A DNA stretch of 64,000 bases, taken from assembly GCF_032118995.1 (NCBI RefSeq), contig NC_092661.1, forward strand, positions 5,394,494 to 5,458,493, in the 5' to 3' direction. Shown here one piece after another: positions 1 through 13,991 of this stretch. The notes beneath the pieces are model-generated. The model saw only the letters and a list, made by a program, of their open reading frames with translations. It was not told the DNA's origin and did not search any database. The position numbers and the translations under genes were made by a program. The stretch comes from Asterias amurensis. Taxonomy: Eukaryota; Echinodermata; Asteroidea; Forcipulatida; Asteriidae. Positions within the stretch are counted from its first letter, which is position 1, and every line of letters starts with the position of its first letter.

Positions 1-130
1 ATCTAATTCTGAGGTATCACAACAAAATTCAAGAATTTTAGTGAGAACTTGTATCTTTCTTAAAAACTAGGTTATTTCGGAGGAAGCCGTTTCTTACAAT
101 GTTTTATAATAGTGCCCAGTTTCTAATAGA
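1..130 (-). repeat. Fragment of TTAA-bordered MITE
   Basis: This stretch resembles the inner part of the dispersed MITE family found whole at 19209-19591, in reverse orientation: a run beginning with a GAGGTATC block, then lysine-like AAAACTA text and the GGAAGCCGTTTC / CAATGTTTTATA block. The outer end lies beyond the window edge. Nothing else is seen between 131 and 520. Confidence 0.6.
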
Positions 131-520
131 ATTGTTAAGAAAACACACCGGGTGGAGACAACAGCTATGGACAGCAACGTAGTCATCATATTTCTATTAC
201 ACACGATTCGATAAACAAATAAAATACACAAAATAAATAGCTGATAAACTATATACAAAATACAAATTAATAGATGGTATCCGTTGCATATATCTCTATA
301 GGCAACCTAAATTCTGTGATATTTGTTTTATTACTTTCGTTACTTTAATCTCTAAATAAGTTTTGGAGTGTTTTGTGTGTAAATAATGTGATATTTTTGA
401 TTGTGAAATAAACTGAGTCGTTTGATACCAATTAAGATAAAACATAATGTGAGTACAACACCATTGCGCATAAATTTGTGTATACGATTTAATGATCCTA
501 GAAAATTTAATAAATGTGAT

Positions 521-578
521 TTAAAGGCAATTGACACTATTGGTAATTACTCAACATAATTGTTAGCTTAAAACCTTG
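521..578 (+). repeat. Left piece of a split MITE
   Basis: It begins TTAAAGGCA, carries ACACTATTGGTAATTACTCA and stops at AAAACCTTG. In whole copies (for example 19209-19591) this text continues with ACTTGGTAACGAGTAATGG. Here it is cut at 579 and the expected continuation is found only at 16705, so something was inserted into it. Confidence 0.8.
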
Positions 579-929
579 CCCAGTAAACAGACACCAAAAA
601 GTAACCAGTTTTGTCGGTGAATTTTACGTGAAAATTAGGTATGAATAATTTCGAACCAAATCGTCACCTTGCAAACACGTGATTTTTGTAAGGATTTCTG
701 GGCACCTAATTTTTACGTTATATTTCCCCTTCGACATTACCGCTTAATCACGTGAATAGTCGAAGTTAGTTACAAACGTTTGATTGACAAGTGATTTTAA
801 GGTAAAAATTTCCTATTTTTCACCTAAACAACTAACGTGAATTCAAACTGTAAATTACTGGTGCCGACAAAGCGTGAATATTTGGTCGTCAGAGCATCGG
901 CGAATTCCGTTGAAGATTAACTAAATAAA

Positions 930-3900
930 AAGTGGTAAATATAACGTGTTTTTCACCAAAAACATACGTAGTCATCTTACCAGTTTAAATAACGAGATAA
1001 TTTGGTTTTTCAAATGACTGACTATTACGTTTTCATACACACCAATTATTTTGGTTAAAGACTAACCACAAAACACTGGTCAAAATTACGTGTTTTTCAC
1101 CAAATACAAACGTAGTCATCTTACCAGTAAAAATTACGAGATGATTTGGTTCCTCAAATAACTGACTATTACGTTGTACAAACACTAGTTACTTTGAGTG
1201 AAGACTAACCACAACAACACTGGTCAATATCACGTGTTTGTGACCAAATACGAACGTAGTCATCTCACCAGTTAAAATAACGAGATGATTAAGTTTTTCA
1301 AATGACTGAAAATAACGTTGTCAGAGCACTATTTTTTTGGTTGAAGACTAACCACAAAACACTGGTCAAAATTACGTGTTTTCCACCAAATACAAACGAA
1401 GTCATCTTACCGGTTTAAATAACGAGATAATTTAGTTTTTTCAAATGACTAAAAATAACGTTGTCAGAGCACTATTTTTTTGGTTGAAGACTAACCACAA
1501 AACACTGGTCAAAATTACGTGTTTTCCACCAAATACAAACGTAGTCATCTTACCGGTTTAAATAACGAGGTAATTTAGTTTTTTCAAATGACTAAAAATA
1601 ACGTTGTCAGAACACTTATTATTTTGGTTGAAGACTAACCACAAAACACTGGTCAAAATTACGTGTTTTTCACCAAATACAAACGTAGTCATCTTACCAG
1701 TAAAAATTACGAGATGATTTGGTTCCTCAAATAACTGACTATTACGTTGTACAAACACTAGTTACTTTGAGTGAAGACTAACCACAACAACACTGGTCAA
1801 TATCACGTGTTTGTGACCAAAAACAAACGTAGTCATCTCACCAGTTAAAATAACGAGATGATTAAGTTTTTCAAATGACTGAAAATAACGTTGTCAAAAC
1901 ACAATTTATTTTGGTTGAAGACTAACCACAAAACACTGGTCAAAATTACGTGTTTTCCACCAAATACAAACGTAGTCATCTTACCGGTTTAAATAACGAG
2001 ATAATTTAGTTTTTTTCAAATGACTAAAAATAACGTTGTCAGAACACTATTTATTTTGGTTGAAGACTAACCACAAAACACTGGTAAAAATTACGTGTTT
2101 TTCACCAAATACAAACGTAGTCATCTCACCAGTTAAATAACGAGATGATTTAGTTTTTTCAAATGACTGAAAATAACGTTGTCAATACACTATTCATTTT
2201 GGTTAAAGACTAACCACAAAACACTGTTTAAAATCACGTGTTTTTCACCAAATACAAACGTAGTCATGTCACCGGTTTAAATAACGAGATAATGTAGTTT
2301 TTTCAAATGACTAAAAATAACGTTGTCAGAACACTATTCATTTTGGTTGAAGACTAACCACAAAACACTGGTCAAAATTACGTGTTTTCCACCAAATACA
2401 AACGTAGTCATCTTACCGGTTTAAATAACGAGATAATTTAGTTTTTTCAAATGACTAAAAATAACGTTGTCAGAACACTATTTACGAGATGATTTGGTTC
2501 CTAAAATAATTGACAATTACGTTGTCAAAACATCAATTATTTTGGTTAAATACTAACCACAAAACACTGGTCAAAATTACGTGTTTTTCACCAAATACAA
2601 ACGTAGTCATCTTACCAGTAAAAATTACGAGATGATTTGGTTCCTCAAATAACTGACTATTACGTTGTACAAACACTAGTTACTTTGAGTGAAGACTAAC
2701 CACAACAACACTGGTCAATATCACGTGTTTGTGACCAAATACAAACGTAGTCATCTCACCAGTTAAAATAACGAGATGATTAAGTTTTTCAAATGACTGA
2801 AAATAACGTTGTCAAAACACAATTTATTTTGGTTGAAGACTAACCACAAAACACTGGTCAAAATTACGTGTTTTCCACCAAATACAAACGTAGTCATCTT
2901 ACCGGTTTAAATAACGAGATAATTTAGTTTTTTTCAAATGACTAAAAATAACGTTGTCAGAACACTATTTATTTTGGTTGAAGACTAACCACAAAACACT
3001 GGTAAAAATTACGTGTTTTTCACCAAATACAAACGTAGTCATCTCACCAGTTAAAATAACGAGATGATTTAGTTTTTTCAAATGACTGAAAATAACGTTG
3101 TCAATACACTATTCATTTTGGTTAAAGACTAACCACAAAACACTGTTTAAAATCACGTGTTTTTCACCAAATACAAACGTAGTCATGTCACCGGTTTAAA
3201 TAACGAGATAATGTAGTTTTTTCAAATGACTAAAAATAACGTTGTCAGAACACTATTTATTTTGGTTGAAGACTAACCACAAAACACTGGTCAAAATTAC
3301 GTGTTTTCCACCAAATACAAACGTAGTCATCTTACCGGTTTAAATAACGAGATAATTTAGTTTTTTTCAAATGACTAAAAATAACGTTGTCAGAACACTA
3401 TTTATTTTGGTTGAAGACTAACCACAAAACACTGGTCAAAATTACGCGTTTTCCACCAAATACAAATGTAGTCATCTTACCACTTAAAATGACGAGATGA
3501 TTTGGTTCCTAAAATAACTGACAATTACGTCGTCAAAACATCAATTATTTTGGTTAAAGACTAACCACAAAACACTGGTCAAAAACACGTGTTTTTCACC
3601 AAATACAAACGTAGTCATCTCACCAGTTAAAATAACGAGATAATTTAGTTCCTAAAATAACTGACAATTACGTTGTCAAAACACCAATTATTTTGGATTA
3701 AGACTAACCACAAAACACTGGTCAATATTACGTGTTTTCCACCAAATACATACGTAGTCATCTTACCGGTTTAAATAACGAGATGATTTAGTTTTTTCAA
3801 ATGACTAAAAATAACGTTGTCAAAACACTACTTATTTTGGTTGAAGACTAACCTCAAAACACTGGTCAAAATTACGTGTTTTCCACCAAATACAAACGTA

Positions 3901-6380
3901 GTCATCTTACCACTTAAAATAACGAGATGATTTGGTTCCTAAAATAACTGACAATTACGTTGTCAATACACTATTTATTTTGGTTGAAGACTAACCACAA
4001 AACACTGGTCACAATTACGCGTTTTCCACCAAATACAAGCGTAGTCATCTAACCACTTAAAATAACGAGATGATTTGGTTCCTAAAATAATTGACAATTA
4101 CGTTGTCAAAACATCAATTATTTTGGTTAAATACTAACCACAAAACACTGGTCAAAATCAAGTGTTTTTCACCAAATACAAACGTAGTCATCTCACCAGT
4201 TAAAATAACGAGATAATTTAGTTTTTTTCAAATGACTGAAAATAACGTTGTCAATACACTAATCATTTTGGTTAAAGACTAACCACAAAACACTGGTCAA
4301 AATCAGGTGTTTTTCACCAAATACAAACGTAGTCATCTCACCAGTTAAAATAACGAGATAATTTAGTTTTTTCAAATGACTGAAAATAACGTTGTCAATA
4401 CACTAATCATTTTGGTTAAAGACTAACCACAAAACACTGGTCAAAATCAGGTGTTTTTTACCAAATACAAACGTAGTCATCTCACCAGTTAAAATAACGA
4501 GATGATTTAGTTTTTTCAAATGACTGAAAATAACGTTGTCAATACACTATTCATTTTGGTTGAAGACTAGCGACAAAACACTGGTCAATATTACGTGTTT
4601 TCCACCAAATACATACGTAGTCATCTTACCGGTTTAAATAACGAGACAATTTAGTTTTTTTCAAATGACTAAAAATAACGTTGTCAGAACACTAATCATT
4701 TTGGTTAAAGACTAACCACAAAACACTGGTCAAAATCAGGTGTTTTTTACCAAATACAAACGTAGTCATCTCACCAGTTAAAATAACGAGATGATTTAGT
4801 TTTTTCAAATGACTGAAAATAACGTTGTCAATACACTATTCATTTTGGTTGAAGACTAGCGACAAAACACTGGTCAATATTACGTGTTTTCCACCAAATA
4901 CATACGTAGTCATCTTACCGGTTTAAATAACGAGACAATTTAGTTTTTTTCAAATGACTAAAAATAACGTTGTCAGAACACTATTTATTTTGGTTGAAGA
5001 CTAACCACAAAACACTGGTCAAAATTACGCGTTTTCCACCAAATACAAACGTAGTCATCTTACCACTTAAAATGATGAGATGATTTGGTTCCTAAAATAA
5101 CTGACAATTACGTTGTCAATACACTATTTATTTTGGTTGAAGACTAACCACAAAACACTGGTCAAAATTACGCGTTTTCCACCAAATACAAACGTAGTCA
5201 TCTTACCACTTAAAATAACGAGATGATTTGGTTCCTAAAATAATTGACAATTACGTTGTCAATACACTATTTATTTTGATTGAAGACTAACCACAAAACA
5301 CTGGTCAAAATTACGCGTTTTCCACCAAATACAAACGTAGTCATCTTACCACTTAAAATAACGAGATGATTTGGTTCCAAAAAGAACTGACAATTACGTT
5401 GTCAAACATCAGATATTTTGGTTAAAGACTAACCACAAAACACTGGTCAAAATCACGTGTTTTTCACCAAATACAAACGTAGTCATCTCACCAGTTAAAA
5501 TAACGGGATGATTTAGTTTTTTCAAATAACTGAAAATAACGTTGTCAATACACTATTTTTGGGGGTTGAAGACTAGCGACAAAACACTGGACAATATTAC
5601 GTGTTTTCCACCAAATACATACGTAGTCATCTTACCGGTTTAAAAAACGAGATAATTTAGTTCCTAAAATAACTGACAATTACGTTGTCAAAACACCAAT
5701 TATTTTGGATTAAGACTAACCACAAAACACTGGTCAAAATTACGTGTTTTCCACCAAATACAAACGTAGTCGTCTTATTACTGGTTTAAATAACAAGATG
5801 ATTTGATCCTCAAAAGAACTAAAAACGACGTTGTAAAAACATCATTTATTTTGGTTGAAGACTACCCACAAAAACTATGGTCAAAATTACGTGTTTTTTT
5901 TTACCAAATACGAACGTATAGTCATCTTACAGGTTTAAATAACGAGATGATTCAGTGTTTCAAACAACTGACTATTACGTTGTCAAAACATCACCTATTT
6001 TGGTTAAAGAATTACCACAAAAACACTGGTCAAAATTACGTGTTTATGACTAAATACAAACGTAGTCATCTTACCGGTTTAAAGAAAGAGATAATTTTTT
6101 TTTTTTAAATACTGACTTTTACGTTGTCAAAGCACCATTTTTTTTGGATGAAGACTAACCACAAAAATTATGGTCAAAGTTACGTGTTTTTCACCAAATA
6201 CACACGCAGTCAGCTTACCTGTTTGAATAATGAGATGATTTTTGGTTCTTCAAATAACTGACTATTACGTTGTCAGAACACTAATTATTTTTGTTGAAAG
6301 ACTAACCACAAAAAACTGGTTAAACTGACGTGTTTTTGACTAAATACACACGTAGTCATAGTCATCCGACTGGTAAAAAT
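930..6380. repeat. 143-bp tandem repeat, about 38 units
   Basis: The landmark TTGAAGACTAACCAC recurs every 143 bp (for example near 1341 and 1484). Each unit contains, in order, CACTGGTCAAAATTACGTG, CCACCAAATACAAACGTAG, TCATCTTACC, a TAACGAGAT word and AATAACGTTGTCA. Several sub-variants alternate (ACCGGTTTAAA versus ACCAGTTAAAA versus ACCACTTAAAA), and blocks of units repeat in the same order, as expected from unequal exchange. Units become more divergent after about 5770. There is no coding sequence here; the open frame at 5803-6108 is repeat text. Confidence 0.9.
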
Positions 6381-6639
6381 AACCAGATGTTTTGTTTCGT
6401 AATGAGTTTTCTACTACGTCCAGCAACCGAAAGTTCATTGACTGAAACTGGGTTTTTTCTTTACCATTATCTGAATATATAAGACTACGGAATCTTTGGT
6501 TATGTAAGGACATAGAACAGACGACTTTATTGAGCGTATTATATGAGGTTGCTATAAGAAACAGACGGATACCGTTATTATCTTAAAAGTAATCAACACG
6601 TTTGTAATTAAATTAAACTGTGAATTACTGGGTGTGGCA

Positions 6640-8280
6640 ATACGGGTGCTGACTCCGGCAGCGGACGTTTTTCAGTTAGTCCATTTGGGCAATTTTGCTT
6701 ATAAAATTCATTGTAACACAAAATTTGAATGATTTTAATTAATATAAGGGCAGAACAAAAGTGAAAAAAGCAATAATCGCCCCTGACTAGCGGCGACTGC
6801 AAAATACCCAAGTAAAGCCAATGGATATGACAGCCTATTAACCTACTATTAGAAAAACAAAACTTACGAACTTACTATAGCTTGGCGAGCTAATTACTGT
6901 TTAGGACAGAGGGCCTAAACTGTGTGAGAGATAGCCTAATCATTTATTTCTAAGCAGAGCTGGTTTCAGTTTCTCCACAGTTAACTGGTTTTCTGTATCC
7001 AGCCGTTCTATCAGAACTATTTAGTTATTTAGGTCCGAGGCTGTAAACAAAATAATAAGTAGTCACCTAACCACCTTGTGTTTTACAAATAATTAATCTG
7101 ACTTTTAATCTGACGCGTGAAACAACGCCAACGGTAATAGAAAACGGCAAAGGGGCAACACAGACCAGCTATGGACAAAACTGTTATGCATAGGATGGGT
7201 TTGCCAGAATTGATTTGGTTTATAGGCAATGTCCCATCTTCCCCAGTGTACCCGCTATTTGGAAATAATTTTCGTTTTCGGGGCATTTGCGCAATTTTTG
7301 TAACTATTTTATTTGGTATTGGTTTTTCAGCTAATTTTTTTTTTTTTCAATTCGCCCTCATGCACACATGATTATGACTTCGGTTTTTTTTTATTCATTA
7401 TTTGTTCGTCATAATATGACCTAATTGTATTATGTAAGTTATAAGTTTGCCTTTGCCGTTTTGCGCCCTCGTGCGATGCACAGCGAGATGATCGTTTTTT
7501 TTTTTTTTTTTATTCTCTCCGTACATTTCATGTTTAAAGTTCATTAAAGCAGTAATCTGCTTGTGATCCAACATCTACTACACGTTCCATTGTTTTAGCT
7601 CACTGGTTTCGCGGGATCCAGTGACCTTTCACCTCAACGACTGCTTTTCGTCCAACAGGTAAATCAAACTCTTTCAAACTTTCACTTTTAAATCTGTGAT
7701 TTTGATATATTCCATTTGTATTTATTACTTTAAAATGTACTTAAATTAGCAGCAGTTGCCTCCTGATTACTCTGGGTGTATATTTTGTTAATACTATTTA
7801 AGTATATAGAGAGATTTTTGTCTTGGAAATTCAAATTGTAGAGGTTCGTAAAGAACACCGTGTTTTGTGTATAACGTAAGATTTAACGGTTCATGTGTGT
7901 CGAGTGCCGTGGTGCGTGGGTGGCAGCGGGCCATGTGGTCATACTGTGCACATGTACATATTATATACATCATGTACATGTACATTTACATGTAGCTATG
8001 CCGGGTGTGTTTTTAGTGCATGGAGGAAGGGTTAGTGTGATTTTATTGATCGTTTTATGTTCGTTCACGATACACTTTGTAGGCCTAAATAGTGCGTATG
8101 ATCACATTATCTTATTGTCTCAGTTAGATGGGATATATTATCCCTTTCAACTCGCCCCCTACGTAAAATGGTTTATGAAAATGGAGATGCATTTTAATGA
8201 GATATAGTATTACCTTAAACTGTTTTGTTTTTTTCTCACTTCTTTTCTTTCTGTTTTACTTATTATTCAAATTTTTTCGC
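6640..8280. other. Stretch with no recognised gene
   Basis: This holds poly-T runs at about 7337 and 7497. A CAG|GTAAAT junction at about 7659 could end an untranslated first exon of the following gene. The short open frames at 7171 and 7893 have no recognisable domain. A first coding exon for the gene at 8283 should lie upstream of it, but I could not identify it. Confidence 0.4.
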
Positions 8281-8282
8281 AG

Positions 8283-11200
8283 CGAAAGGATTTTTGCTGG
8301 TGGCCAGAGCAAAATTTCAACATCAAAAGACTCATCATTGACCACAAAAAGCTGAACCCGTCGAAATGGAAAAAGTTCCATGTCCGTGTGTTGCATGAGC
8401 GGTTCCGTAAGTTTACACTCAAATCATAATGACATTTATTTTGTAATACTTCTGCGTTCGAAGACACATTGAACTGGAATGAATACCAGTACATATCCCC
8501 GGTGGTGAGAACTGTGTCCCTGAGCACGACACTTTACTATAATTGCTTCTCTCTGTCCAGGGGTAAATGGACACCTGTGAGGGCAGAGATGGTTCTTGTG
8601 GTTGGTTTAGCTTAGTGCACTACATATTTGGCAGCACAGGCTGTATACTCCCCAGGGAGCTAAGATGGTTTAAGGAATGAATATGGCCCAGTGACCAGGG
8701 GTACTAATGTTGGAAGCGCTTTGAGACGCGGTGTATAAAGCAATTTATAAAAACCGAACATTATTACTATAATTAATTGGGGCACATTTATTGATTGTCT
8801 GTTTGTGTTTGTAGCCGACGTTATACAAAGTATTTTCATCACATTTTTGACAGATACTTACCTGAAGGCTGATAAAGCCGTATCACACTATAACTCTATG
8901 TCAGACAAATACGAGTCCGAAGAAGAAAGCAACAAAGATGGGCAGGTCGGGGAGCAAAAATGTCATCAAAGACAATGAATGGTGACAAGCGGGGTAAAGG
9001 AATTGATGATGGCGAAGAAGGCCGGGAAGGGGACAATGAGGAGGAGGAGGAGGAGAACATCGAGACACAAGAATCCGACGAGAGAGCATCCCTTCAGAAA
9101 GAGGACACATGTAAGTAGTAAACTCCAGTACATTTCACATGTTTGCAACCAATTAACGTTAAGGGTCACATGAATGAAGACAAATAATTTAACATCTAAA
9201 AAAAGGATAAAAATAATACAAATTTCATGTCCTGTTTAAATAGAAGAGTAACTCGAGTAATTGTTAAAAATCTGTTTTCGTCCTCGGTCATACAGTTATT
9301 AAAACAATTACATGTATGTGTGTGTGTTTCACACTCGTTGTGACCCACGTCATCATTGTCATTCTCGACAAAGTAAGCCATTTGTTTTGTTTGTATATAA
9401 AAAAATTCAAATTTCTTAACACTTCATTATTATTTTCTTTGTAGCTGTCGTACTGGTGACCGATGCTGATATGCACAATGCAGACGTGATGGATTCTTCA
9501 ATCGATGAAGAGCGTTCACCACGTACAAAATGTAGATGTTTTAGTTATGGTGAGTCACATTCTCTATATATAACTCAAATATTTGCTCCGGAAAAAAAGG
9601 TTCTTTTTAGTGAGTTTTACAACCCCTTCCATCCTCCCGACCCTTCCTTTTTTTTCAAACCCAACCCCCCCCCCCCCCGCCACACTTTCTTCTGTGAAGA
9701 TGCATTAAAACATCAAACATTAGGTCTGTTCTAACCATTGCTATGATTATTTAGAAAACGAAGACCTTTGTCTCCCACAAAAACAACATCCAAACAGTCA
9801 GGGAATGGTTTATTACCAGAGACCACACCGATAACATGTGATTTCCTTTTCAACCCCCCCCCCCCACCTTTCTCTGCCTATATGTTGCTGTCACGGATTT
9901 GGTTTCGAATTTCCTGCTCTAGGGTTATTTCCGCTTTAGTTCTTTCTGGGCAGTGTGTATCTCTTTTCCTCGCACCTTCCCTCAGTTCCAAACCCCACCC
10001 CCTACCAACAACTGTTCCACTTTGCCCCCCCCCCCTCCATAATTAAGAACTGTACACATATTAACGCCTCATACGCTCTTTAAAGCCTTGGTTTCCATTA
10101 CATGATTCTCCATGTACAAGGGAAGAATTTTATAATACTTATTAACCTAAAGCTTTTTGAACGTTTTGAGTGTGTCCCGGTTTTACTATTTTTCTGTGCT
10201 TGTCCTCGAATTTGTTTTATATGGGCAATTCCACGTCATGGACATTACGTTTTGAGACATTTTTAGAACTTTGTTGGTCAGTTAAACACACCAAGTAGCT
10301 TTGATTTATAGTTTTGTGCTTTATACTAGTATCTTGTGTCCTAGTAAGTCAAATGATACTATGAATTTGGAAAAGTTCAAATTAATTAAGGAGTCAGAGC
10401 ACAGCTAACGAGCGTCATGGACATTACGAAAAACGGAAGTGGGTTTTGGGTACAACACACTCAATTCCAAAACTCTGTGAAGTTAAAGTTCAAAATTTTT
10501 AGAATACCTTTTTATTTGCTATACAGGGAAGTAGTTAACATGAACATTGATAATATTTTTAAGAAAACCTGTCAACTTTCTTGTTACACATCTTAATAGG
10601 GCGTCATGGACATTACATTTTGGGTTATTTTTAGCGTCATGGACATTACGTCAAACTTGTAAAATGATGCATCATGCTTTTACCCTGAATTTGTAAACCC
10701 ATGTGCTGCCTTGCTCTTAATATGGGTTTTAAACTATAATGAATGTCCCTATCTTAATGTTTAACCTCTTCCAAACATTTTTAAGAACCAAACCTCCCCC
10801 AGAATCTCACTTAAACCCCGCCCCTCGGTAAGTCCCCTTTTTGCACTTTCCGTCCACATCCAACCAGGCCTTGGAGTAGTTATGATAGACCAGAGATGTA
10901 GGTATACATGAAGTAACCTTTTTTTCTAATTATCTTTAACATAATTCCCTTTTATGTGTTTCTCACATGGTAATTGTTCATCTTGAGTAATATACTGAAC
11001 ATCTTGCGTCAACATTTTGTGAAGACAGTAAATGGAAATAAAACATCAAAGGTTTCTGTAATTTTCCAAGTTGATCTGAATACTGCTATGTTCAAGACTG
11101 GGTGAACAATTCCCAGAAGATCAGTTAAAATGAGTTGGGAGGACTTCTTTGGAGGAACAGGTCAAACCTAGATGCTTCCTTAGTTTTCCAAATACGAGAC

Positions 11201-13991
11201 AGTCATTGAGGTCATTCTCTACACATTCCACCTGGATTGACATGCAAAACAAGAACGGAGAACAACAAATGAAGGAAAGATTGGCTGCATTGGGCTTTGT
11301 TTATCACAATCATGTTTCCATGTTTTGTCACGTTTTCTCTCTATACTTTTTGTGCCTGCTGTACTCAAGTCTTAGCCATTCTGAAATTATGTAAAAATAA
11401 AAAATTACTTTATGTATGACGTCTTTGTATCCAAGCTATCCGTAGATGTGTACAAATCTGCATTACGCCTAGGCCTTGAGAAGTCTTCTTTGATGATAAA
11501 GTCTGTTTATAATGTCCTACATTCATCTAAACATGTCTCACCAACAGTTCACATACATTTCAATGTCACTTGAATGTTTTTAGGAAAGAACAGTTCCATG
11601 AGAAAACTCACCTGAAAATCTCGGATTTGAGCTGTCAGTTTATAGAATCTGTGCACGATGTTGCCACTAAACGCGCTGCTAAAAAAGAGCTTGAAGTAAA
11701 TTTCTGATGAGGTCTATGACAAATGTTCTCTTTGACTAGTCCAGGTTTACCTACAATAGGTCCAATTGATAAATTGTAGCATTTACCTTCAAAAAGGTAA
11801 GTTTCATGTGACATGTAATGTCCATGACGTAATGTCCATGACGCTAAATGTAATGTCCATGACGCTCGTTAGCACAGTTGTAATTAATTTTTTATTAATT
11901 TTCTTGCATTATAGGATTAGCCCCTAAAAACTAGCTTTGCGTATGAAGTCTCATAAAAATATCTCTTACTGGCTTTAAAATATAAAACTAAACACCATGC
12001 AATGTCATGGACATTACATTTCATAATTGGTAATTAAGGGCTAATTAAAACGAGTGGCAGCACCCTGTGAATAAATTGACAATGAAGTTTCTTTAAAATT
12101 GTGAATACTTACCACCAGTTATATGTTTTAAGCCAAGAATAATTGAAATATCATCTAAAATGTAACCAGGAGGGCATTTTAGACAATTGTGCCAAACATT
12201 TCCCAAAAATCATGAATTTGGCTCAAAAAAAACTTTTTTAATAAACGATGAAAAACATGGAAAACCAAGGAAAAAAAATGAAACAAACAAAGATTTGAAA
12301 TCACTGGGTATCACTCTTTCTTGCTACTTTAAATTTAAATCCACAAATTTGACTTCAATTTTTCGGGCCGAGGACACTTTTTGGTGGAATTGCCCATATG
12401 ATGCACATGTTTATTACCATCAAAACGTTTTTTTTGTTGTCACAATGTTCTCATCTCCTGGTCTGTTGGCGCAGGCCTACATGTATGATTTCGCTTTTCC
12501 CCTTACACACATTATTGATCTAAAAATGCCATCATTACCACTGGAGCTGCCACATGTGGGAAGGGCATTGCACTTTTATAGCAGCAAAGCATTATGGGAA
12601 AACGGCATTTTTCATGTTATGCTAAATTATTTAGCAGCCATATGGTAAGAAATCATCCTTTGATAAGATACACTGCTGTCCTGATTACGTTTTTTTTCAA
12701 TATATGTACTGAGCGTGAACCTTTAAGTGAATATTTCAACAATGAAGAAGATCTAGATATCAACTACACAAAATCCAGGGACGATTTGTTTTGTAACCCT
12801 GAATGAAGGACAAACCGGGTTTTGTCTTCGTTTCAACACCAGCATTACACTACTACTGCTATATATGTGTTGTAGTGTTATAAGGCTCGCAACTGCCAAT
12901 TTTGGCGCTTTTGTAATAATCTAGTCAACAACTAATCAACACCATGAATCAAACGGTAATAAACGTTTTCCTTTCTCTTATTGCTTGCCTAATTTTCTTT
13001 AAGAAACAATATCTAGTGGTGAAGGCTGCTGGAGAAAAGGAGGCAAGGCCAGTACTAAGGAAAATGTTAGAGGCAGTGGCATCGGTACCAGTACTGGCAA
13101 TGCTTTCAAAGTGTGGCCAGGAAAGGAAAAAGTGTGATGCCAAGACATCCTTGCAGGATCTCACTCTATATACGATCATTATCAGTAAGTAAACACTTGA
13201 CTTATTAATTTTACTAACTTAAAAAACCGTATTAACGAAATATTTACTGCCTTGTGGAGTCTATAACAAAGGGACAGTTAAGTACATTTGGTCTCTTATG
13301 TGGGTTTTCTTTCTTTTCACCCTTTTTTTTAAAGGGGGGCTCCATTGTTCTATGATTGTTCTAAAAACTCCAGCCATCCGGCCCCACATTTTTTCAACCC
13401 TATTGTTACAACCCTATTGTTACGCCAAACTTTCGATGGTCCTGTTCACCGAAGGACTGCTTCAGGGAGAAAAAAATGAAAACTAGCAGCATAATTATTA
13501 TGTGCTACTTTTTTTCAATAGTACTTCAGTGTCCTTATTTGCCAAATAATATCAACTTTATTTTTATGTATCTTAATCAAATTCATACACAAGGCCTGCC
13601 TCATTTTCTATTTTTTTTTTCATAATTTTTTTCCCAAGTTCTTGCCATTTACTTTTTAATTTTGTGAAGCTTGTTTTTTTAGAGCCACATGTGAAACAAA
13701 TCAATTCTGGATTTCAGAATGGAAAAAAACAATTCATGTTTTGTTTACTAGTGTGACAAAATGTTGATTGTTAACCAACATGAAATAAATTAACAGGCAT
13801 AATGATGTTTTGTTTTTTTCTCCATATTTCCAGGGGCATCAAGAGCTAATAGAGAAAGACCTATCCAACAGGCAGAGTTAGACTCCAACCTTGTTAATAT
13901 ACTTAAAGCTTATCCTAAGCGAAAAGTTGTCAAACTTCATCCAGTATTGAGTGTACCACAAAGAGAGGACACCAGTGAAGAGGAAACATAA
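8283..13991 (+). CDS. Spliced gene with DUF4806-like layout, N-terminus not found
   Basis: Five exons can be read: 8283-8406, 8854-9110, 9445-9549, 13017-13184 and 13834-13991 (stop TAA). All four introns between them have GT/AG borders and phase 1; the intron before the first exon must be phase 0. The first exon gives a CWWPEQN...IKRLIIDHKK...W.KFHVRVL block, which I associate with the N-terminal part of DUF4806-type animal proteins. The second and third exons give an acidic, low-complexity middle with a Glu run. The last two give LRKMLEAVASVPVLAML...LQDLTLYTIII and an end rich in Lys/Arg and then Glu, compatible with a divergent DUF4806 region. The two halves of the second exon read in different frames, so this copy or the assembly has an indel there, or a splice was missed. 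The gene lies inside the putative 16-kb element, so it may be element cargo rather than an ordinary host gene. Function unknown. Confidence 0.45.
8490..8780 (+). repeat. SINE body fragment
   Basis: It matches, in the opposite orientation, the body of the SINE at 32650-33225: TGTCCCTGAGCA, GCAGCACAGGCTGTATACTC, AGCGCTTTGAGAC and ATTTATAAAAACCGA are shared. The tRNA-like head is missing. It lies in the intron between the first two recognised exons of the surrounding gene. Confidence 0.7.
10223..12395. mobile_element. 2.2-kb inverted-repeat DNA element
   Basis: The termini are GGGCAATTCCAC and its reverse complement, and ATAT flanks both sides (10219-10222 and 12396-12399), a likely 4-bp target duplication. 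The word GTCATGGACATTACG or a near match occurs at about 10235, 10414, 10602 and 10636 in one orientation, at about 11815, 11830 and 11851 in the other, and again at 12004. A longer inverted pair around GCTAACGAGCGTCATGGAC (10404 and 11840) makes the element partly foldback. No transposase frame is visible; the 81-codon frame at 11149 is unremarkable. It is probably a non-autonomous element whose repeated word is the transposase site. It sits in the intron 9550-13016. Confidence 0.75.

Noticed and set aside
5803-6108. 101-codon open frame
   Set aside because: It lies in diverged units of the 143-bp array and has no domain.
7171-8207. Open frames proposed as the first exon of the DUF4806-like gene
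   Set aside because: Neither ends in a phase-0 donor nor shows the expected N-terminal pattern.
12187-12648. 153-codon open frame
   Set aside because: It spans the right terminus of the 2.2-kb transposon, has no recognisable domain and fits none of the neighbouring splice phases.
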